Assembly (NCBI RefSeq): GCF_003696215.1
Contig: NZ_RFFG01000026.1
Span: forward strand, 1 to 64,000
DNA length: 64,000 nt
DNA from: Actinomadura harenae
GTDB lineage: Bacteria > Actinomycetota > Actinomycetes > Streptosporangiales > Streptosporangiaceae
Reading direction: 5' to 3'
Both the position numbers and the translations under genes were made by a program. The notes beneath the pieces are model-generated. The model made no database searches. It was not told the origin of the DNA and saw only the letters and a program-made list of their open reading frames with translations. The number at the start of each line of letters is the position of its first letter. Position 1 is the first letter of the stretch. Shown here piece by piece: positions 8,216 to 17,130 of the stretch.

Positions 8216-8893
8216 TCACCGTGGGGTGAGCACCTCGGTCGGGCCGGGGTGCGCGGAGTTCCGGCCGGCGTGCGGCGGTCGATCCCGGTCGAGGTCGACG
8301 CGGACGGTGAGCAGGTGCGTGCCCATGACGCGAACGATCGCCGCGTTGAGCGCGCGCAGCGGATGCCATCTGCACACCTGCCGCTGCCGCGCGTACGGGT
8401 CGTCGTCGGCCAGGATGTGGGCGGTTCCGCCCACCCAGGTGAAGCGCAGGCCCTGGCGCAGCCGGAGCCGGACCCGCGGGCATCGCTGGATGTTGCGGAC
8501 GTAGCCGGCCTGCCGGCCGTGTTCGGCGATGATCCAGAAGGTGTCGCCCTGCCGGCCGTTGCCGACCGGTGTGGCGCGGGGCCGTCCGCTGGCCCGGCCC
8601 CTGGTCTCCAGGAGCGCGTAGCCCAGAGGCATCAGGCCGAGCCGCAGGAGCAGGCGTATGGGCGGGTTGATGAGGTATCGCTGGGTCCGCGCCACGATCG
8701 CGCGCTTGAGCCGTGCACCGCTCAGGGTGAGCGGCACGTTCACCGCGAGGACCGCGGTGAGGATGATCGGTGTCGTCGTTTCCTGCGCCGTGGGATCGAT
8801 GGACCACCACACCCAGACCAGGCCGATCAAGGCCAGTGTCGCGGTGAGCAGTCCACGCGTCCGGCGCTCGTTCATACGGGTGTATTGGTTCAT
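8216..8893 (-). CDS. Nitroreductase/deazaflavin (F420)-dependent oxidoreductase, DDN-like
   Basis: 225 residues from the ATG at 8891-8893; an in-frame ATG at 8873-8875 is the alternative. After a hydrophobic N-terminal segment (one or two helices) the protein has the DDN/FDOR split-barrel pattern: G-R-ASGRPR-TPV, a GDTFWIIAEHG strand and W-V-N---P-V-L (here GYVRNIQRCPRVRLRL). Such enzymes use F420H2, or act as F420-binding quinone or nitro reductases. The gene is divergent from a TetR regulator and two operator-like palindromes overlap its start, so repression by that regulator is likely. Confidence 0.78.
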   Translation of the reverse strand: MNQYTRMNERRTRGLLTATLALIGLVWVWWSIDPTAQETTTPIILTAVLAVNVPLTLSGARLKRAIVARTQRYLINPPIRLLLRLGLMPLGYALLETRGRASGRPRATPVGNGRQGDTFWIIAEHGRQAGYVRNIQRCPRVRLRLRQGLRFTWVGGTAHILADDDPYARQRQVCRWHPLRALNAAIVRVMGTHLLTVRVDLDRDRPPHAGRNSAHPGPTEVLTPR

Positions 8894-8904
8894 ACGTCTG
8901 TATG
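8873..8904. promoter_or_regulatory. Tandem TetR-type operators in the divergent promoter
   Basis: Site 2 is a perfect palindrome, CATAC-GTCT-GTATG (8891-8904). Site 1, CATAC-GGGT-GTATT (8873-8886), is the same with one mismatch. Their centres are 18 bp apart, and they overlap the start codons of both divergent genes, implying leaderless or near-leaderless transcripts and autoregulation. Confidence 0.65.
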
Positions 8905-9501
8905 GTAGTCGCTGTGAGCGAGGTCGGACGCCAACACTCGGCAAAACAACAGGAGCTCGCCGACGCCCTGCTGGGCATCGCGGCCACCCGCGGGCTGGAC
9001 CAGGTCAGCGTGCGGGAGGTCGCCGCCGCGGCGGGCGTGTCGATCGGAACGGTGCAGCACTACTTCGGCACCAAGGACGCGATGCTCGTCTTCGCCTTCC
9101 GGCACGTCGTCCGGCGGACGCGCGCCCGCGTCGCCCGGATCGACCCGCGGCTCCCGCCCCGGCGGCGGCTGGGCCTGGCACTCCGTGAACTGCTGCCCCT
9201 CGACGCGGAGAGGACGGCCGAGTGCCGCGTCTACCTCGCCTTCGCCGCGCGCGCCGCCACCAGCCCAGGACTCGCCGCCGTCCAGGAGGAGACCCTGACC
9301 GCGATCCGCGCCGACCTGCGGCAGGCGCTCGCCGGCACGGCCGGGGCCGACCACGGGCGGGCGACCCTGGAAACCGAGGCCCGCCTGCTGCTCGCCGTGG
9401 TCGACGGCCTCATGTTCGACGCCGTCACGGCGCCGGGAACACTCGCCCCGGCCGAGCTCGAGGCGGCCCTCGACACCTACCTGGACCGGATCGCCCCCTG
9501 A
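8902..9501 (+). CDS. TetR/AcrR-family transcriptional repressor
   Basis: 199 residues; ATG at 8902, with an in-frame GTG at 8914 as alternative. The N-terminal helix-turn-helix is clear: ELADALLGIAATRGLDQVSVREVAAAAGVSIGTVQHYF is split into the usual helices with the TVQHYFGTKDAML recognition region. The C-terminal ligand domain resembles the BetI-type class. It is divergent from the deazaflavin reductase and very probably represses it and itself through the tandem palindromes between them. Its last ~67 coding bases plus 14 bp beyond the stop recur inverted at 56.85 kb. Confidence 0.88.
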   Translation: MVVAVSEVGRQHSAKQQELADALLGIAATRGLDQVSVREVAAAAGVSIGTVQHYFGTKDAMLVFAFRHVVRRTRARVARIDPRLPPRRRLGLALRELLPLDAERTAECRVYLAFAARAATSPGLAAVQEETLTAIRADLRQALAGTAGADHGRATLETEARLLLAVVDGLMFDAVTAPGTLAPAELEAALDTYLDRIAP

Positions 9502-9514
9502 GACGCCAGGCCGA
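9435..9514 (+). repeat. 80-bp segment (TetR 3' end) duplicated inverted at 56851-56930
   Basis: From GGGAACACTC to GCCAGGCCGA this stretch matches the reverse complement of 56851-56930 at 77 of 80 positions by eye. The match crosses the stop codon; the sequence on either side is not similar. Confidence 0.85.
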
Positions 9515-9604
9515 TACGCACTGGGCGCGCCGACACCGGGGCCAGGGTGCACCTCAAGCCACCCGCCCCACGCCACAGACGCCGACTCTCGAGACACGCC
9601 TTAG

Positions 9605-9730
9605 ACCGTCAGCCCTCGCCATGCCGGAAACTGGGCCGACGCCCGCTACGGCACCCGCGTATCGCTGCTCGACCTGCACGCCGACGACGCCGACCGCCTC
9701 CTGAACCGCCTGCTGGACCCAGCCGGTATG
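9605..9730 (+). pseudogene. Unidentified coding remnant in a ~450-bp gene-poor stretch
   Basis: The interval 9515-9961 holds no intact gene. One frame without a start codon gives a protein-like string (NWADARYGTRVSLLDLHADD and ADRLLNRLLDP) with normal codon bias, then decays. I do not recognise the parent family. It may be the tail of a displaced gene. Confidence 0.25.
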
Positions 9731-9961
9731 ACCTCGGCGTCCAAACACCACGGGGCTTCCCCGGTCGGCCGGATGAGGCCCGGTGCGTGTGAGCCGTCGA
9801 CCTGGGATCGAGAGGGTGACGGGAGGACGGGATCGGGCCCCATCGGACCTCCCACGCCGCTGTCGTGAGCACCGGCCATCGCCCCTTCTCGGATTCCGCG
9901 GGAAGGAGAGTGCCGGATGAGTCACTCACATCCTGGGGGCCTGCCGGTCACGGCACTCGAT

Positions 9962-10363
9962 TCACAAAGACACGCGCGCGACCTTCTGGCGGACGGCGTC
10001 CTCCACGTCGACCCCCATCCGCGCCGCGAGGATCGCCGCGCAGATGATCACGTCGGCGATCTCGTCGGCCGCGGACTGCTGGGTGAAGCCGTCCAGTTTC
10101 TCGGCTCGCTGGTAGCGGACGAATCCCAGCACTTCACGCTGCAGTTCCCCGGCCTCCTCGCCGAGCTTGGCGGCCTGGGCGAGCAGGATGAACGCACGGT
10201 CCTGCTCGGAGTCTCCGAGGTCGAACTTCGCCGCCAGCCGCGTACTCTGCCGGCCGGCCCACCGGCCGAGCTCCGCCAGCGTCATTGCGCCCTGGCCACG
10301 GTCGCCGGGCGCGGCGACGGGCGCCGCCGACGTGGTCGTGGAGTTGCCTGTCGCGGCCGTCAT
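9962..10363 (-). CDS. MazG-like nucleotide pyrophosphohydrolase
   Basis: 133 residues from an ATG with AGGAG 6 bp upstream. The metal-binding EExxE...DExxD pattern of all-alpha NTP pyrophosphatases is visible as GEEAGELQRE and ADEIADVIICA. Members hydrolyse non-canonical or alarmone nucleotides to monophosphate and PPi. It has the size of the short phage/actinomycete MazG-like class. It stands alone, next to IS debris. Confidence 0.82.
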   Translation of the reverse strand: MTAATGNSTTTSAAPVAAPGDRGQGAMTLAELGRWAGRQSTRLAAKFDLGDSEQDRAFILLAQAAKLGEEAGELQREVLGFVRYQRAEKLDGFTQQSAADEIADVIICAAILAARMGVDVEDAVRQKVARVSL

Positions 10364-10461
10364 ATGTCACTCCTGCGGTGCGGGTCCAGATCACGGGTCA
10401 GGCACGTGGGCGTGCCCGGACCCTACGCGAACCCGATGCCGCTGGGGCGCTAGGGCCTGTT

Positions 10462-10628
10462 TTAAAAGCAGGTCAGCCAGTCGTTGAGGGCGGCGACCTG
10501 GACGGTGGCTTCGTAGTGGACGGCGAGTTTGTCGTATCGGGTGGCGACGGCGCGGTGGCGCTTGAGCCGGTTGATGCCGCACTCGACCGCGTGGCGTTCG
10601 CGGTAGTCGAGCTTGCAGAACTTGGGTG
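10462..10628 (-). mobile_element. IS5-family transposase, C-terminal remnant
   Basis: About 55 codons on the minus strand read KLDYRERHAVECGINRLKR ... ATRYDK ... LNDWLTCF-stop, the usual C-terminus of IS5/IS427-type DDE transposases (the final catalytic E lies in AVECGIN). Everything 5' is missing. The likely outer end of the element (CTAGGGCCTGTTTTAAAA) lies just past the stop. Confidence 0.7.
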
Positions 10629-10661
10629 GCGGCGACGACCCGCACTGTGCGTTCCATCGCC

Positions 10662-10868
10662 TGCCGCCGCACGCCTACATCGCCACTCTGCCGTGGCAGG
10701 CCGGGCAGGGCCCCGCCCGGCGGCCGCACGCGCGTGCTGACCGTCGAGCAGCTCGCCGACTACGGCCGGCCGGTCGACGTGCTCGCCGAGCTGGCCGAGC
10801 TGCCGCTCGGCCCGTCCCCGCACGGAGCAATCACCGCCGCCGTCACCGGATTCGCCTCCGAGGACTGA
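10662..10868 (+). pseudogene. C-terminal remnant of an unidentified gene
   Basis: Two frames joined by an apparent frameshift give HAYIATLPWQAGQGP and then LTVEQLADYGRPVDVLAELA ... VTGFASED before a stop at 10866-10868. It looks like real coding sequence cut by the adjacent IS5 remnant. Family not recognised. The following 10869-11042 contains nothing I can call. Confidence 0.3.
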
Positions 10869-11042
10869 AGGTCACCGCCGTGTTGACCTCGCCACCGAGG
10901 CATCGTTGGCCGCCCTGCGGCGTGAGGTCTAGCGCACGAGGGCTTGGCCGCGCCGGCGCTTGGGGCAGGAGTCCTCAGGACAGGCCCACCACCCACGCGG
11001 ACGCCGGTTCCTCACCCGGATGAATGAACCTCGGGCGAGGGG

Positions 11043-12533
11043 TCACCGTTGCCAGCGTTGGCCGGTGTAGGTGCCGCAGGGGTTGGTCACCAAGGCGACA
11101 TAGTTGGCGGGAGGCCCGTCCGTGTCCAGGCACAGACCGCTGGTGAGGTTGGTGAACCGGCCGGTGCCGGAGTTGTAGCGCCACTGCTGGCCGGTGAAGT
11201 TCCCGCAGGGGTTCAGGACGGCGTTGACGCCTCGGGCGGGCGCCCCGTTCGTGTCGAGGCACAGGCCGCTGGGCGGGTTGACGAGGTGATTCGTGGCCTG
11301 GTCGTAGTTCCAGTTCTGGCCGCTGAAGTTCCCGCAGTCACGGACCTGCACTCGGACACCGGAACCCTGCGGGCCGTCCGTGTCGATGCACAGCCCGCTG
11401 GCGGTGTTGGTGATCGGGCCCCGGTCCGGAAGGGGTGATGGCGTGCTGGGCTGCGGGTCGGGCGCAGACGAGGAAGCCGACGGAGGGCTCGTAGGCGAGG
11501 CCGAGTCGGACGGCTCAGCGCTCGTCGGGGATTCCGAGGGCGTGTCGCTGACGGCAGGCGAGGTCGCGGTCGAGGCCTGGCCGCTGTTCCTTGCTCCGGC
11601 GTTTCCGCTGGATGCGGCCAAGGCCAGCGCGACGAAACCGGCCGCGACGAGTGCGACCGCGCCCAGACCCGCGTACGGGACGAGTCGCCGGGCACCGTGA
11701 GAGTCGAACCGCTTTGTCAACTGGCGGGTGCGAAATTCCCCGGCCAGGGGTGGAGCGGACGGCGAGCCGGTGAGCTCGGAGAGCAACTGGGGAACCGACG
11801 GTCGGGCGGCGGGATCCTTGGCGAGGGCACGGGCGACGAGTTCGCGAAGGTGCGTCTCGAGGCCGTCCAGATCAGGCTCGGCGCGCTGGACCCGGTCGTT
11901 GATCTCGGCGCCGTCGGCTCCGGTGAAGGGATGACGGCCCGTGCCCGCGTAGGCGACGACCGCGCCCCAGCAGAACACGTCGGCGGCGGGGAGCGGTCGA
12001 CCACCGGCCAACAGTTCAGGCGCGATGTATCCGGGGGTGCCGATGACCGCCCCCGAACGTGTCAGTTGTCCGGTGGCGTCCAGGGCCCGGGCGATGCCGA
12101 AATCGATGACCCGCGGACCGACCGGTGACAGCATCACGTTGGAGGGCTTGAGGTCCCGGTGGATCAACCGGGCCTGATGGATGGCGGTCAGGGCCGTCGC
12201 GATGCCGACCGCGAGCGCGTCGAGATCGGCTCCGCGCAGCGGACCATGCGCGGACACCGCCTCCCGCACGGTCGGGCCGTCGATGAAGTCGGTGGCCACC
12301 CACAGCGGATCCTGGTCGAGACCAGCGTCCAGGACCGGCGCGGTGCAGAACCGCCGCACCCGCTGCGCCGCCTCGACCTCCTGCCGGAACCGCTCGCGGA
12401 ACTCGGGCTCACGCGCGAGTTCGGCGTTGATGACCTTCACCGCGACGCGCCGTCCGTCACCGTCCTCGGCGAGCCACACGGTCCCCATCCCGCCGCGGCC
12501 CAGCCGGCGAACAACGCGGTACCGCCCGATCAT
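11043..12533 (-). CDS. Membrane Ser/Thr protein kinase with extracellular ricin-type lectin domain
   Basis: 496 residues from the ATG at 12531-12533. Kinase residues ~5-260 have all the key motifs: GRGGMG loop, VAVK (Lys33), HRDLKPSN catalytic loop, DFG and GTPGYIAPE. A single hydrophobic helix (~285-305) follows, then a ~70-residue Ser/Pro/Thr linker and a ~125-residue ricin B beta-trefoil with three QxW-type repeats (GQNW, GQQW, GQRW) and paired cysteines. Layout: cytosolic PknB-like kinase, one pass, carbohydrate-binding sensor outside. The ligand could be a cell-wall or environmental glycan; that part is inference. Confidence 0.9.
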   Translation of the reverse strand: MIGRYRVVRRLGRGGMGTVWLAEDGDGRRVAVKVINAELAREPEFRERFRQEVEAAQRVRRFCTAPVLDAGLDQDPLWVATDFIDGPTVREAVSAHGPLRGADLDALAVGIATALTAIHQARLIHRDLKPSNVMLSPVGPRVIDFGIARALDATGQLTRSGAVIGTPGYIAPELLAGGRPLPAADVFCWGAVVAYAGTGRHPFTGADGAEINDRVQRAEPDLDGLETHLRELVARALAKDPAARPSVPQLLSELTGSPSAPPLAGEFRTRQLTKRFDSHGARRLVPYAGLGAVALVAAGFVALALAASSGNAGARNSGQASTATSPAVSDTPSESPTSAEPSDSASPTSPPSASSSAPDPQPSTPSPLPDRGPITNTASGLCIDTDGPQGSGVRVQVRDCGNFSGQNWNYDQATNHLVNPPSGLCLDTNGAPARGVNAVLNPCGNFTGQQWRYNSGTGRFTNLTSGLCLDTDGPPANYVALVTNPCGTYTGQRWQR

Positions 12534-12659
12534 CTCGACCACGCCAGAAGCATGACAGACAAACACTCATGTCTGACAGCTTTTGACCCCGCGGTGACCG
12601 GAGGCCCACCGCGTCATCACACGACTCCGACGGGCCGTCGAAACGACGCGGATGAGATA

Positions 12660-12757
12660 CCGGCTTCAAGAGGCAGTCCGCCGACCACGCCGCCACCCTG
12701 GGCATCCACGCCCAGGTCGTCCACCGCGATCCCGGCACCCGCGGCTTCCACCGCGAC
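12660..12757 (+). mobile_element. IS5-type transposase internal fragment
   Basis: One frame reads GFKRQSADHAATLGIHAQVV then HRDPGTRGF, matching the stretch just before the last catalytic Glu in IS5-family transposases. About 33 codons only, abruptly followed by resolvase-like sequence in another frame. Confidence 0.5.
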
Positions 12758-12758
12758 C

Positions 12759-12980
12759 TGCAAGGAGCTGACCGACGAGGGCGTCGCGGCCGCCGAGGCC
12801 AAGGGCCGCTTCCGCGGTCGGCCGCCTGCGCTGGAGGGCACCCAACACGAGGACGTGCGGGCGGCGTTCCGAGACGAAGGAACCTCCATCGCGGCTCTTG
12901 CGCGCACCCATGGGGTCAGCCGGGCCGCCGTACGAACCGTGACCGGCCTCCTGCCCGACCAGCCGACCCGAGCGAGCCCG
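12759..12980 (+). pseudogene. Serine recombinase (resolvase) C-terminal remnant
   Basis: About 70 codons read KELTDEGVAAAEAKGRFRGR, then a Hin-type helix-turn-helix (SIAALARTHGVSRAAVRTV). This is the DNA-binding tail of a resolvase/invertase without its catalytic domain. Together with the IS5 fragment it makes 12.5-13.2 kb a debris stretch; 12981-13240 has nothing else I can call. Confidence 0.55.
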
Positions 12981-13240
12981 CTACCGAACCAGCCCGCTAC
13001 CCCTGATTCCTGCACTCAGCTTCCTCGCGGGCCGACCTGGGCGAGTTCGGCGTTGGCGGCGGGGCTGACCTGAAGTCCCCTCGGCGTCGCCGGTCCAGCC
13101 GTCACGTTCGGCCTCCGCGATGCGTGCGATGAGATCGTCGCGGACAGAGCGCCCCTGAAGCATGAGCGTTTCTAGCGCCGACGGCCGCCCGCAGGTTCCT
13201 CGGCCCCGTGTGTCCCGCGTGAGGCCGCGTCCCGCCTTGG

Positions 13241-14374
13241 TCAGCCGGCGGTGTCGACGCGGCCGAGGAGGGGGTGGACGCGCATGGCGGCCTCGAGTTC
13301 GCCGGGGAGTTCGTCGCGGTAGCGGCCGAGGGTGGACAGGTCGGCGTGGCCGAGGACGCGGCGGACGGCGTCCATGTCGGTCGCGGCGGCGAGCAGGTGC
13401 GTGGCGGTGGTGTGCCGGAGGCCGTGGGGGGTGACCGAGCGGCGGTGTTCGGGGTCGACGCGTGCCTGGACGCGGTCGATGACGGCCTGGACGTCGCCGC
13501 GCGCGAGCCGTCGTCCGCGCCAGGACAGCAGCAGGGCCTTGGGTTCGTGGCCGCGGTCCAGGAGGCGGCGGCCGCCGGTGAGGTAGGCGTCCAGGACGTC
13601 CGCGACGGGGCGGGGGAGCGGGACGTCGCGGGTCCGGCCGCCCTTGCCGAAGATCCGCCAGTAGCGGACGCCGGCGTTGACGAAGAAGTCCTCGGAGTTC
13701 GCGCGGGTCAGCTCCGACACGCGCGGGCCGACGGCGGCGAGCAGCAGGACGATGAGGGCATCGCGCAGTTCGGTCCGCTGGTCGTGTCGTCCGCGTCCGG
13801 TGGCCGTTCCGCCGGACGCGGCGGTGCTGTCGGGGTCGTCGGCGAGGTCGCGGGCGGCGCCGACGAGCCCGCCGGCCTGCTCGGCCGTCAGGGCCCGGCG
13901 TTCGGCGCGGAGCCCACCGCGGTGTTTGGGGCGGACGGTCGCGGCTCCCATGGGGTTGAGGTGCACCCATCCGGCGACCGTGGCGTACCGGAACAGCGCC
14001 GACACCGACCGCCGGAACCGTGCCTGCGACGCGGCGCTCTGCGAGGCCCCGTCCGCGGCCCGCGCCGCCCCGCTCTTCGCCGCAGGGGGCGTTCCGGCGG
14101 TGGCGGTGCGCCGCCCGTCGGGTTTGCGGGCGAACCGCAGCAGCACCTCGTCGACGTCCTCGCCGGCCAGGTCGTCCAGAACCAGGTCGGGCCCCGCGAG
14201 GTCGGCGAAGGTGTGGACGTCCCGCGCGTACACCTCGGCCGTCGCGGGGGCGAGCGCCCCCGTGGAGCATTTGGCCCGCACCATCTCGGCGTAGCGGTCG
14301 ACCGCCTCCGCCACCGTCAGCCGCTGAACATCCGTGGGTCGCACCCGGTGGACGTTACCTCCCGCGACCGACAC
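13241..14374 (-). CDS. Tyrosine recombinase / site-specific integrase (XerC-like)
   Basis: 377 residues. The N-terminal SAM-like core-binding domain is followed by a catalytic domain with all key residues: Arg in GPRVSELT, Lys in FGKGGRTRD, HGLRHT (His and second Arg), LGHADLST (His) and the nucleophile Tyr in RYRDEL. The interval between the core-binding region and box I is unusually Ala/Gly/Thr-rich. Apparently intact, so it may be a working integrase or Xer-type resolvase. No tRNA or attachment repeats were found beside it. Confidence 0.88.
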   Translation of the reverse strand: MSVAGGNVHRVRPTDVQRLTVAEAVDRYAEMVRAKCSTGALAPATAEVYARDVHTFADLAGPDLVLDDLAGEDVDEVLLRFARKPDGRRTATAGTPPAAKSGAARAADGASQSAASQARFRRSVSALFRYATVAGWVHLNPMGAATVRPKHRGGLRAERRALTAEQAGGLVGAARDLADDPDSTAASGGTATGRGRHDQRTELRDALIVLLLAAVGPRVSELTRANSEDFFVNAGVRYWRIFGKGGRTRDVPLPRPVADVLDAYLTGGRRLLDRGHEPKALLLSWRGRRLARGDVQAVIDRVQARVDPEHRRSVTPHGLRHTTATHLLAAATDMDAVRRVLGHADLSTLGRYRDELPGELEAAMRVHPLLGRVDTAG

Positions 14375-14617
14375 TGCGGCGCCTGACTCCGGAAGAGATG
14401 CGGCCGGGCCTGGTTCCTTCCCGAGGCAGGCCCTGCGGCATGACGGTCGCGTGTCGGCCCGCCGTTCGGGCGCCGGTGGTCGCGGGGGCGTGGGGCGCGT
14501 GTTGGGTGTGGCGTGGGCGGGCGGTCGCCCGGTCGCATGCGGGAGCCGGTCTGCGTGCTCGCGAGCGCCGGACGCGGCGGACGGCGGACCCCTCCAGGGG
14601 TTGCCGCCGGGTCACGG

Positions 14618-14656
14618 CCGAAAGGCGGGACCGGGAGTCCCGGTCCCGCCTTTCGG
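14618..14656. terminator. Strong terminator hairpin after the MFS gene
   Basis: 19-nt perfect arms (CCGAAAGGCGGGACCGGGA and its complement) around a single G, 13 bp beyond the stop of the minus-strand MFS gene. The most stable hairpin noticed in the window. Confidence 0.75.
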
Positions 14657-14669
14657 TGTGCCGCGTCGG

Positions 14670-16160
14670 TCATGCGCCGGCGGGCTGGTCGGCCGTCCTG
14701 GTGAGGGGGAGGAGGACGAGGGTGACGGCGAGGGCCGCGGCGGCGAAGCACGCTCCGGCGAGGAAGGCGTCGTGGAACACCATGGAGCGGGCTTCGGCGA
14801 CCCGGGCGGGGGCGCCCTGGGCCCAGGTGGTGAGGTCGGCGACCCGGCGGAAGGCGAAGGTGGCGGCGACGGCGAGTCCGAGCGCGCCGCCGACCTCTTG
14901 GGCGGTGTTGATCAGGCCTGCGGAGAGGCCGGACTCCTCGGGCCGGGCTCCGGCGAAGGCGGAGATCTGGACCGGAACGAAGGACGTGCCGAGGCCGAGG
15001 CCCGCGACGAGGAAGGCGGGCAGTAGGTCGGTGAGGTAGGACGCGTGAGCCGGGGCGCTCCAGAGCAGGAACATGCCGGTGGCGGTCAGTGCCAGCCCCG
15101 CCAGCAGGACCGGCTTGGCGGCGACCTTGGTGACCAGCTGGGAGGAGACGCCCGCGCCGGCCGCGACGACCACGGCCAGGGGAACGTAGGCCAGTCCGGT
15201 CTGGAGGGCGGAGTATCCGAGGACCTGCTGCATGAACAGGCTGGCGAAGAAGAACAGGGTGACGCAGGTGCCCAGGAGCAGCACGGCGATGAGGTTCGCG
15301 GCGCGCAGGGACTTGCGCCTGAACACGCCGAGCGGGATCAGCGGGGCGGCGGTGGTCCGTTCGATGAGCAGGAACGCACCGAGCAGGACCGCGGCGAGGG
15401 CGAACCCGCCGTAGAGGCGGGCGGCCGGGACGTGGGAGTCGTCGACGGTCTGGCCGAGGCTGAAGATCAGGGCGACCAGGCCGGCGGTGAGCGTCACCGC
15501 GCCCGCGATGTCGAAGGAGCGGTGGCGCTGCTCGGCGCGGCTCTCGCCGACGATCCGAGGCGCGGCGATCGCGCCGGCCAGGCCGATCGGCACGTTGACG
15601 AAGAAGATCCACCGCCAGCCCGGCCCGTCGGTGAGCAGGCCGCCCAGGGTGACACCGGCGACCGCGGCGATGCCGCTCAGCGCGCCCCACGCCCCCAGCG
15701 CCCGGTTGCGCTCGGGCCCCTCGGGGAAGTTCGCGGTCAGCAGCGACAGTGCCGCGGTCGCGATGAACGCGGCGCCCAGGCCCTGCGCGCCGCGGGTGGC
15801 GATCAGCAGCGTCGCGTCCTGGGCGAGACCGGCGAGCAGCGAGGCGACGGCGAACAGGACCAGGCCCGTCCGCAGCATCCGGCGGCGGCCGAAGGTGTCG
15901 GCGAGGCGGCCGGCCAGAACAAGGAAACCGCCCAGCAGCATCCCGTAGGTGGTGACGACGTACTCCAGCGAGGTCTGCGAGATTCCCAGCTGGCGCTCGA
16001 TGGTGGGCAGCGCGACGTTGACGATCGACACGTCGAGGAAGGTCATGAACCCGGCCACGCACAGGAAGGCCAGGATCAGCCCGGGCCTGCGGGCGGGTGC
16101 GGACGGCGACGCGGTCGCCGTCTCCAGGCGGGGGACGGGCGGCGCTTCTCGGGTGGACAT
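14670..16160 (-). CDS. MFS multidrug exporter, DHA2 (14-TM) family
   Basis: 496 residues from the ATG at 16158-16160 with GAAGGAA upstream. It begins with a short polar tail, then 14 predicted membrane helices. Family motifs: FLDVSIVNVALPTI in helix 1, GRLADTFGRRR in loop 2-3 (motif A) and a GxxxGPxxGG-like motif C (GVTLGGLL). DHA2 transporters export drugs, dyes or antibiotics by proton antiport. The NmrA-like gene is 134 bp upstream on the same strand. The disrupted TetR gene beyond that was probably the original regulator of both. Confidence 0.87.
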   Translation of the reverse strand: MSTREAPPVPRLETATASPSAPARRPGLILAFLCVAGFMTFLDVSIVNVALPTIERQLGISQTSLEYVVTTYGMLLGGFLVLAGRLADTFGRRRMLRTGLVLFAVASLLAGLAQDATLLIATRGAQGLGAAFIATAALSLLTANFPEGPERNRALGAWGALSGIAAVAGVTLGGLLTDGPGWRWIFFVNVPIGLAGAIAAPRIVGESRAEQRHRSFDIAGAVTLTAGLVALIFSLGQTVDDSHVPAARLYGGFALAAVLLGAFLLIERTTAAPLIPLGVFRRKSLRAANLIAVLLLGTCVTLFFFASLFMQQVLGYSALQTGLAYVPLAVVVAAGAGVSSQLVTKVAAKPVLLAGLALTATGMFLLWSAPAHASYLTDLLPAFLVAGLGLGTSFVPVQISAFAGARPEESGLSAGLINTAQEVGGALGLAVAATFAFRRVADLTTWAQGAPARVAEARSMVFHDAFLAGACFAAAALAVTLVLLPLTRTADQPAGA

Positions 16161-16294
16161 GGCGTTTCCTTCGGGTATGCGGGATTGCTGGGGTGGGGCG
16201 CGGGTCTGCGCGCCCGTGCCGGTGCCCACCGGGCCGGCCCTGAGCGGGCCGGCCCTGGCCGATGAGGCCGATGAGGCCGGTGAGGTCGGAACGG

Positions 16295-17116
16295 TCAGCG
16301 GAAGGCGGGGGCGTTGTGCTGGGCCCAGACGGCGAACGGGGTCGCGGGGCGGCCCAGGAGGCCGGTGAGGTCCGGGCCGACGGACCGCTCGGCGGTGGTG
16401 GGCTCGCCCAGGATCGCCAGGGTGCCCTCGACCACGGGCTCCGGCATGAACCGCGACATCTGGGCGTGCGCCTCCTCCCGGGTCTGCTCGACGAACCGGA
16501 CGGGTTCGCCGAGCGCCTCGGCGATCGCGGCCGCCCGCTGCCGGGGGGTGAGCGCTTCCGGACCGGTCAGTACGTAGGTCGCGCCGTTGTGGCCGTCCTG
16601 AAGGAGCACGGCCGCGGCCGCGGCGGCGATGTCGGCGGGGTCGACGAACGGAAGGGCGACATCGCCGAACGGCGCCGCGGCCGTGCGGTGGGCCCGGATC
16701 GGCTCGGCCCAGGCGAACGCGTTGGAGGCCAGCCCGCCCGACCGCAGGACGGTCCAGTCCAGCCCGCTGTCGGCGACGGCGGCCTCGAAGCTGGCCGGAT
16801 GGCGGTAGGCCTCCGGGCGGGTGGCGACGCCCTGGGTGGACAGCAGGACGACCTTGCCGACCCCGGCGGCGCGCGCCTCGGCCATCAGGCCGTGAGGGGC
16901 GTCCCCGGCGACCAGCAGGAACAGCGCGTCGGCACCGGCCAGGGCGGGCCGCAGGCCGGCCGGGTCGGCCAGGTCGGCCGGCACGGCCCGGACCCCCGCC
17001 GGGACGTCGGCCTCGCCGATCCGCCGGGCCACCGCGGTCACCCGTTCGCCCGCCTGGTCCAGCATCGCCACCAGTGCCCGCCCGACGTTCCCGGTCGCAC
17101 CCGTCACCACGATCAT
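16295..17116 (-). CDS. NmrA-like NAD(P)-binding Rossmann protein
   Basis: 273 residues beginning MIVVTGATGNVG, i.e. the dinucleotide-binding GxxGxxG right at the N-terminus. NmrA/QorB-type atypical short-chain reductases either reduce quinones or act as redox sensors, and the canonical catalytic Tyr-x3-Lys is not obvious here. A conserved TGPEALT block and a C-terminal variable cap are present. Divergent from a degenerate TetR gene across a region of TTAGT/ACTAA repeats. In this gene set it is probably co-induced with the MFS pump. Confidence 0.8.
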   Translation of the reverse strand: MIVVTGATGNVGRALVAMLDQAGERVTAVARRIGEADVPAGVRAVPADLADPAGLRPALAGADALFLLVAGDAPHGLMAEARAAGVGKVVLLSTQGVATRPEAYRHPASFEAAVADSGLDWTVLRSGGLASNAFAWAEPIRAHRTAAAPFGDVALPFVDPADIAAAAAAVLLQDGHNGATYVLTGPEALTPRQRAAAIAEALGEPVRFVEQTREEAHAQMSRFMPEPVVEGTLAILGEPTTAERSVGPDLTGLLGRPATPFAVWAQHNAPAFR

Positions 17117-17130
17117 TGTCGGCTCCCTTG

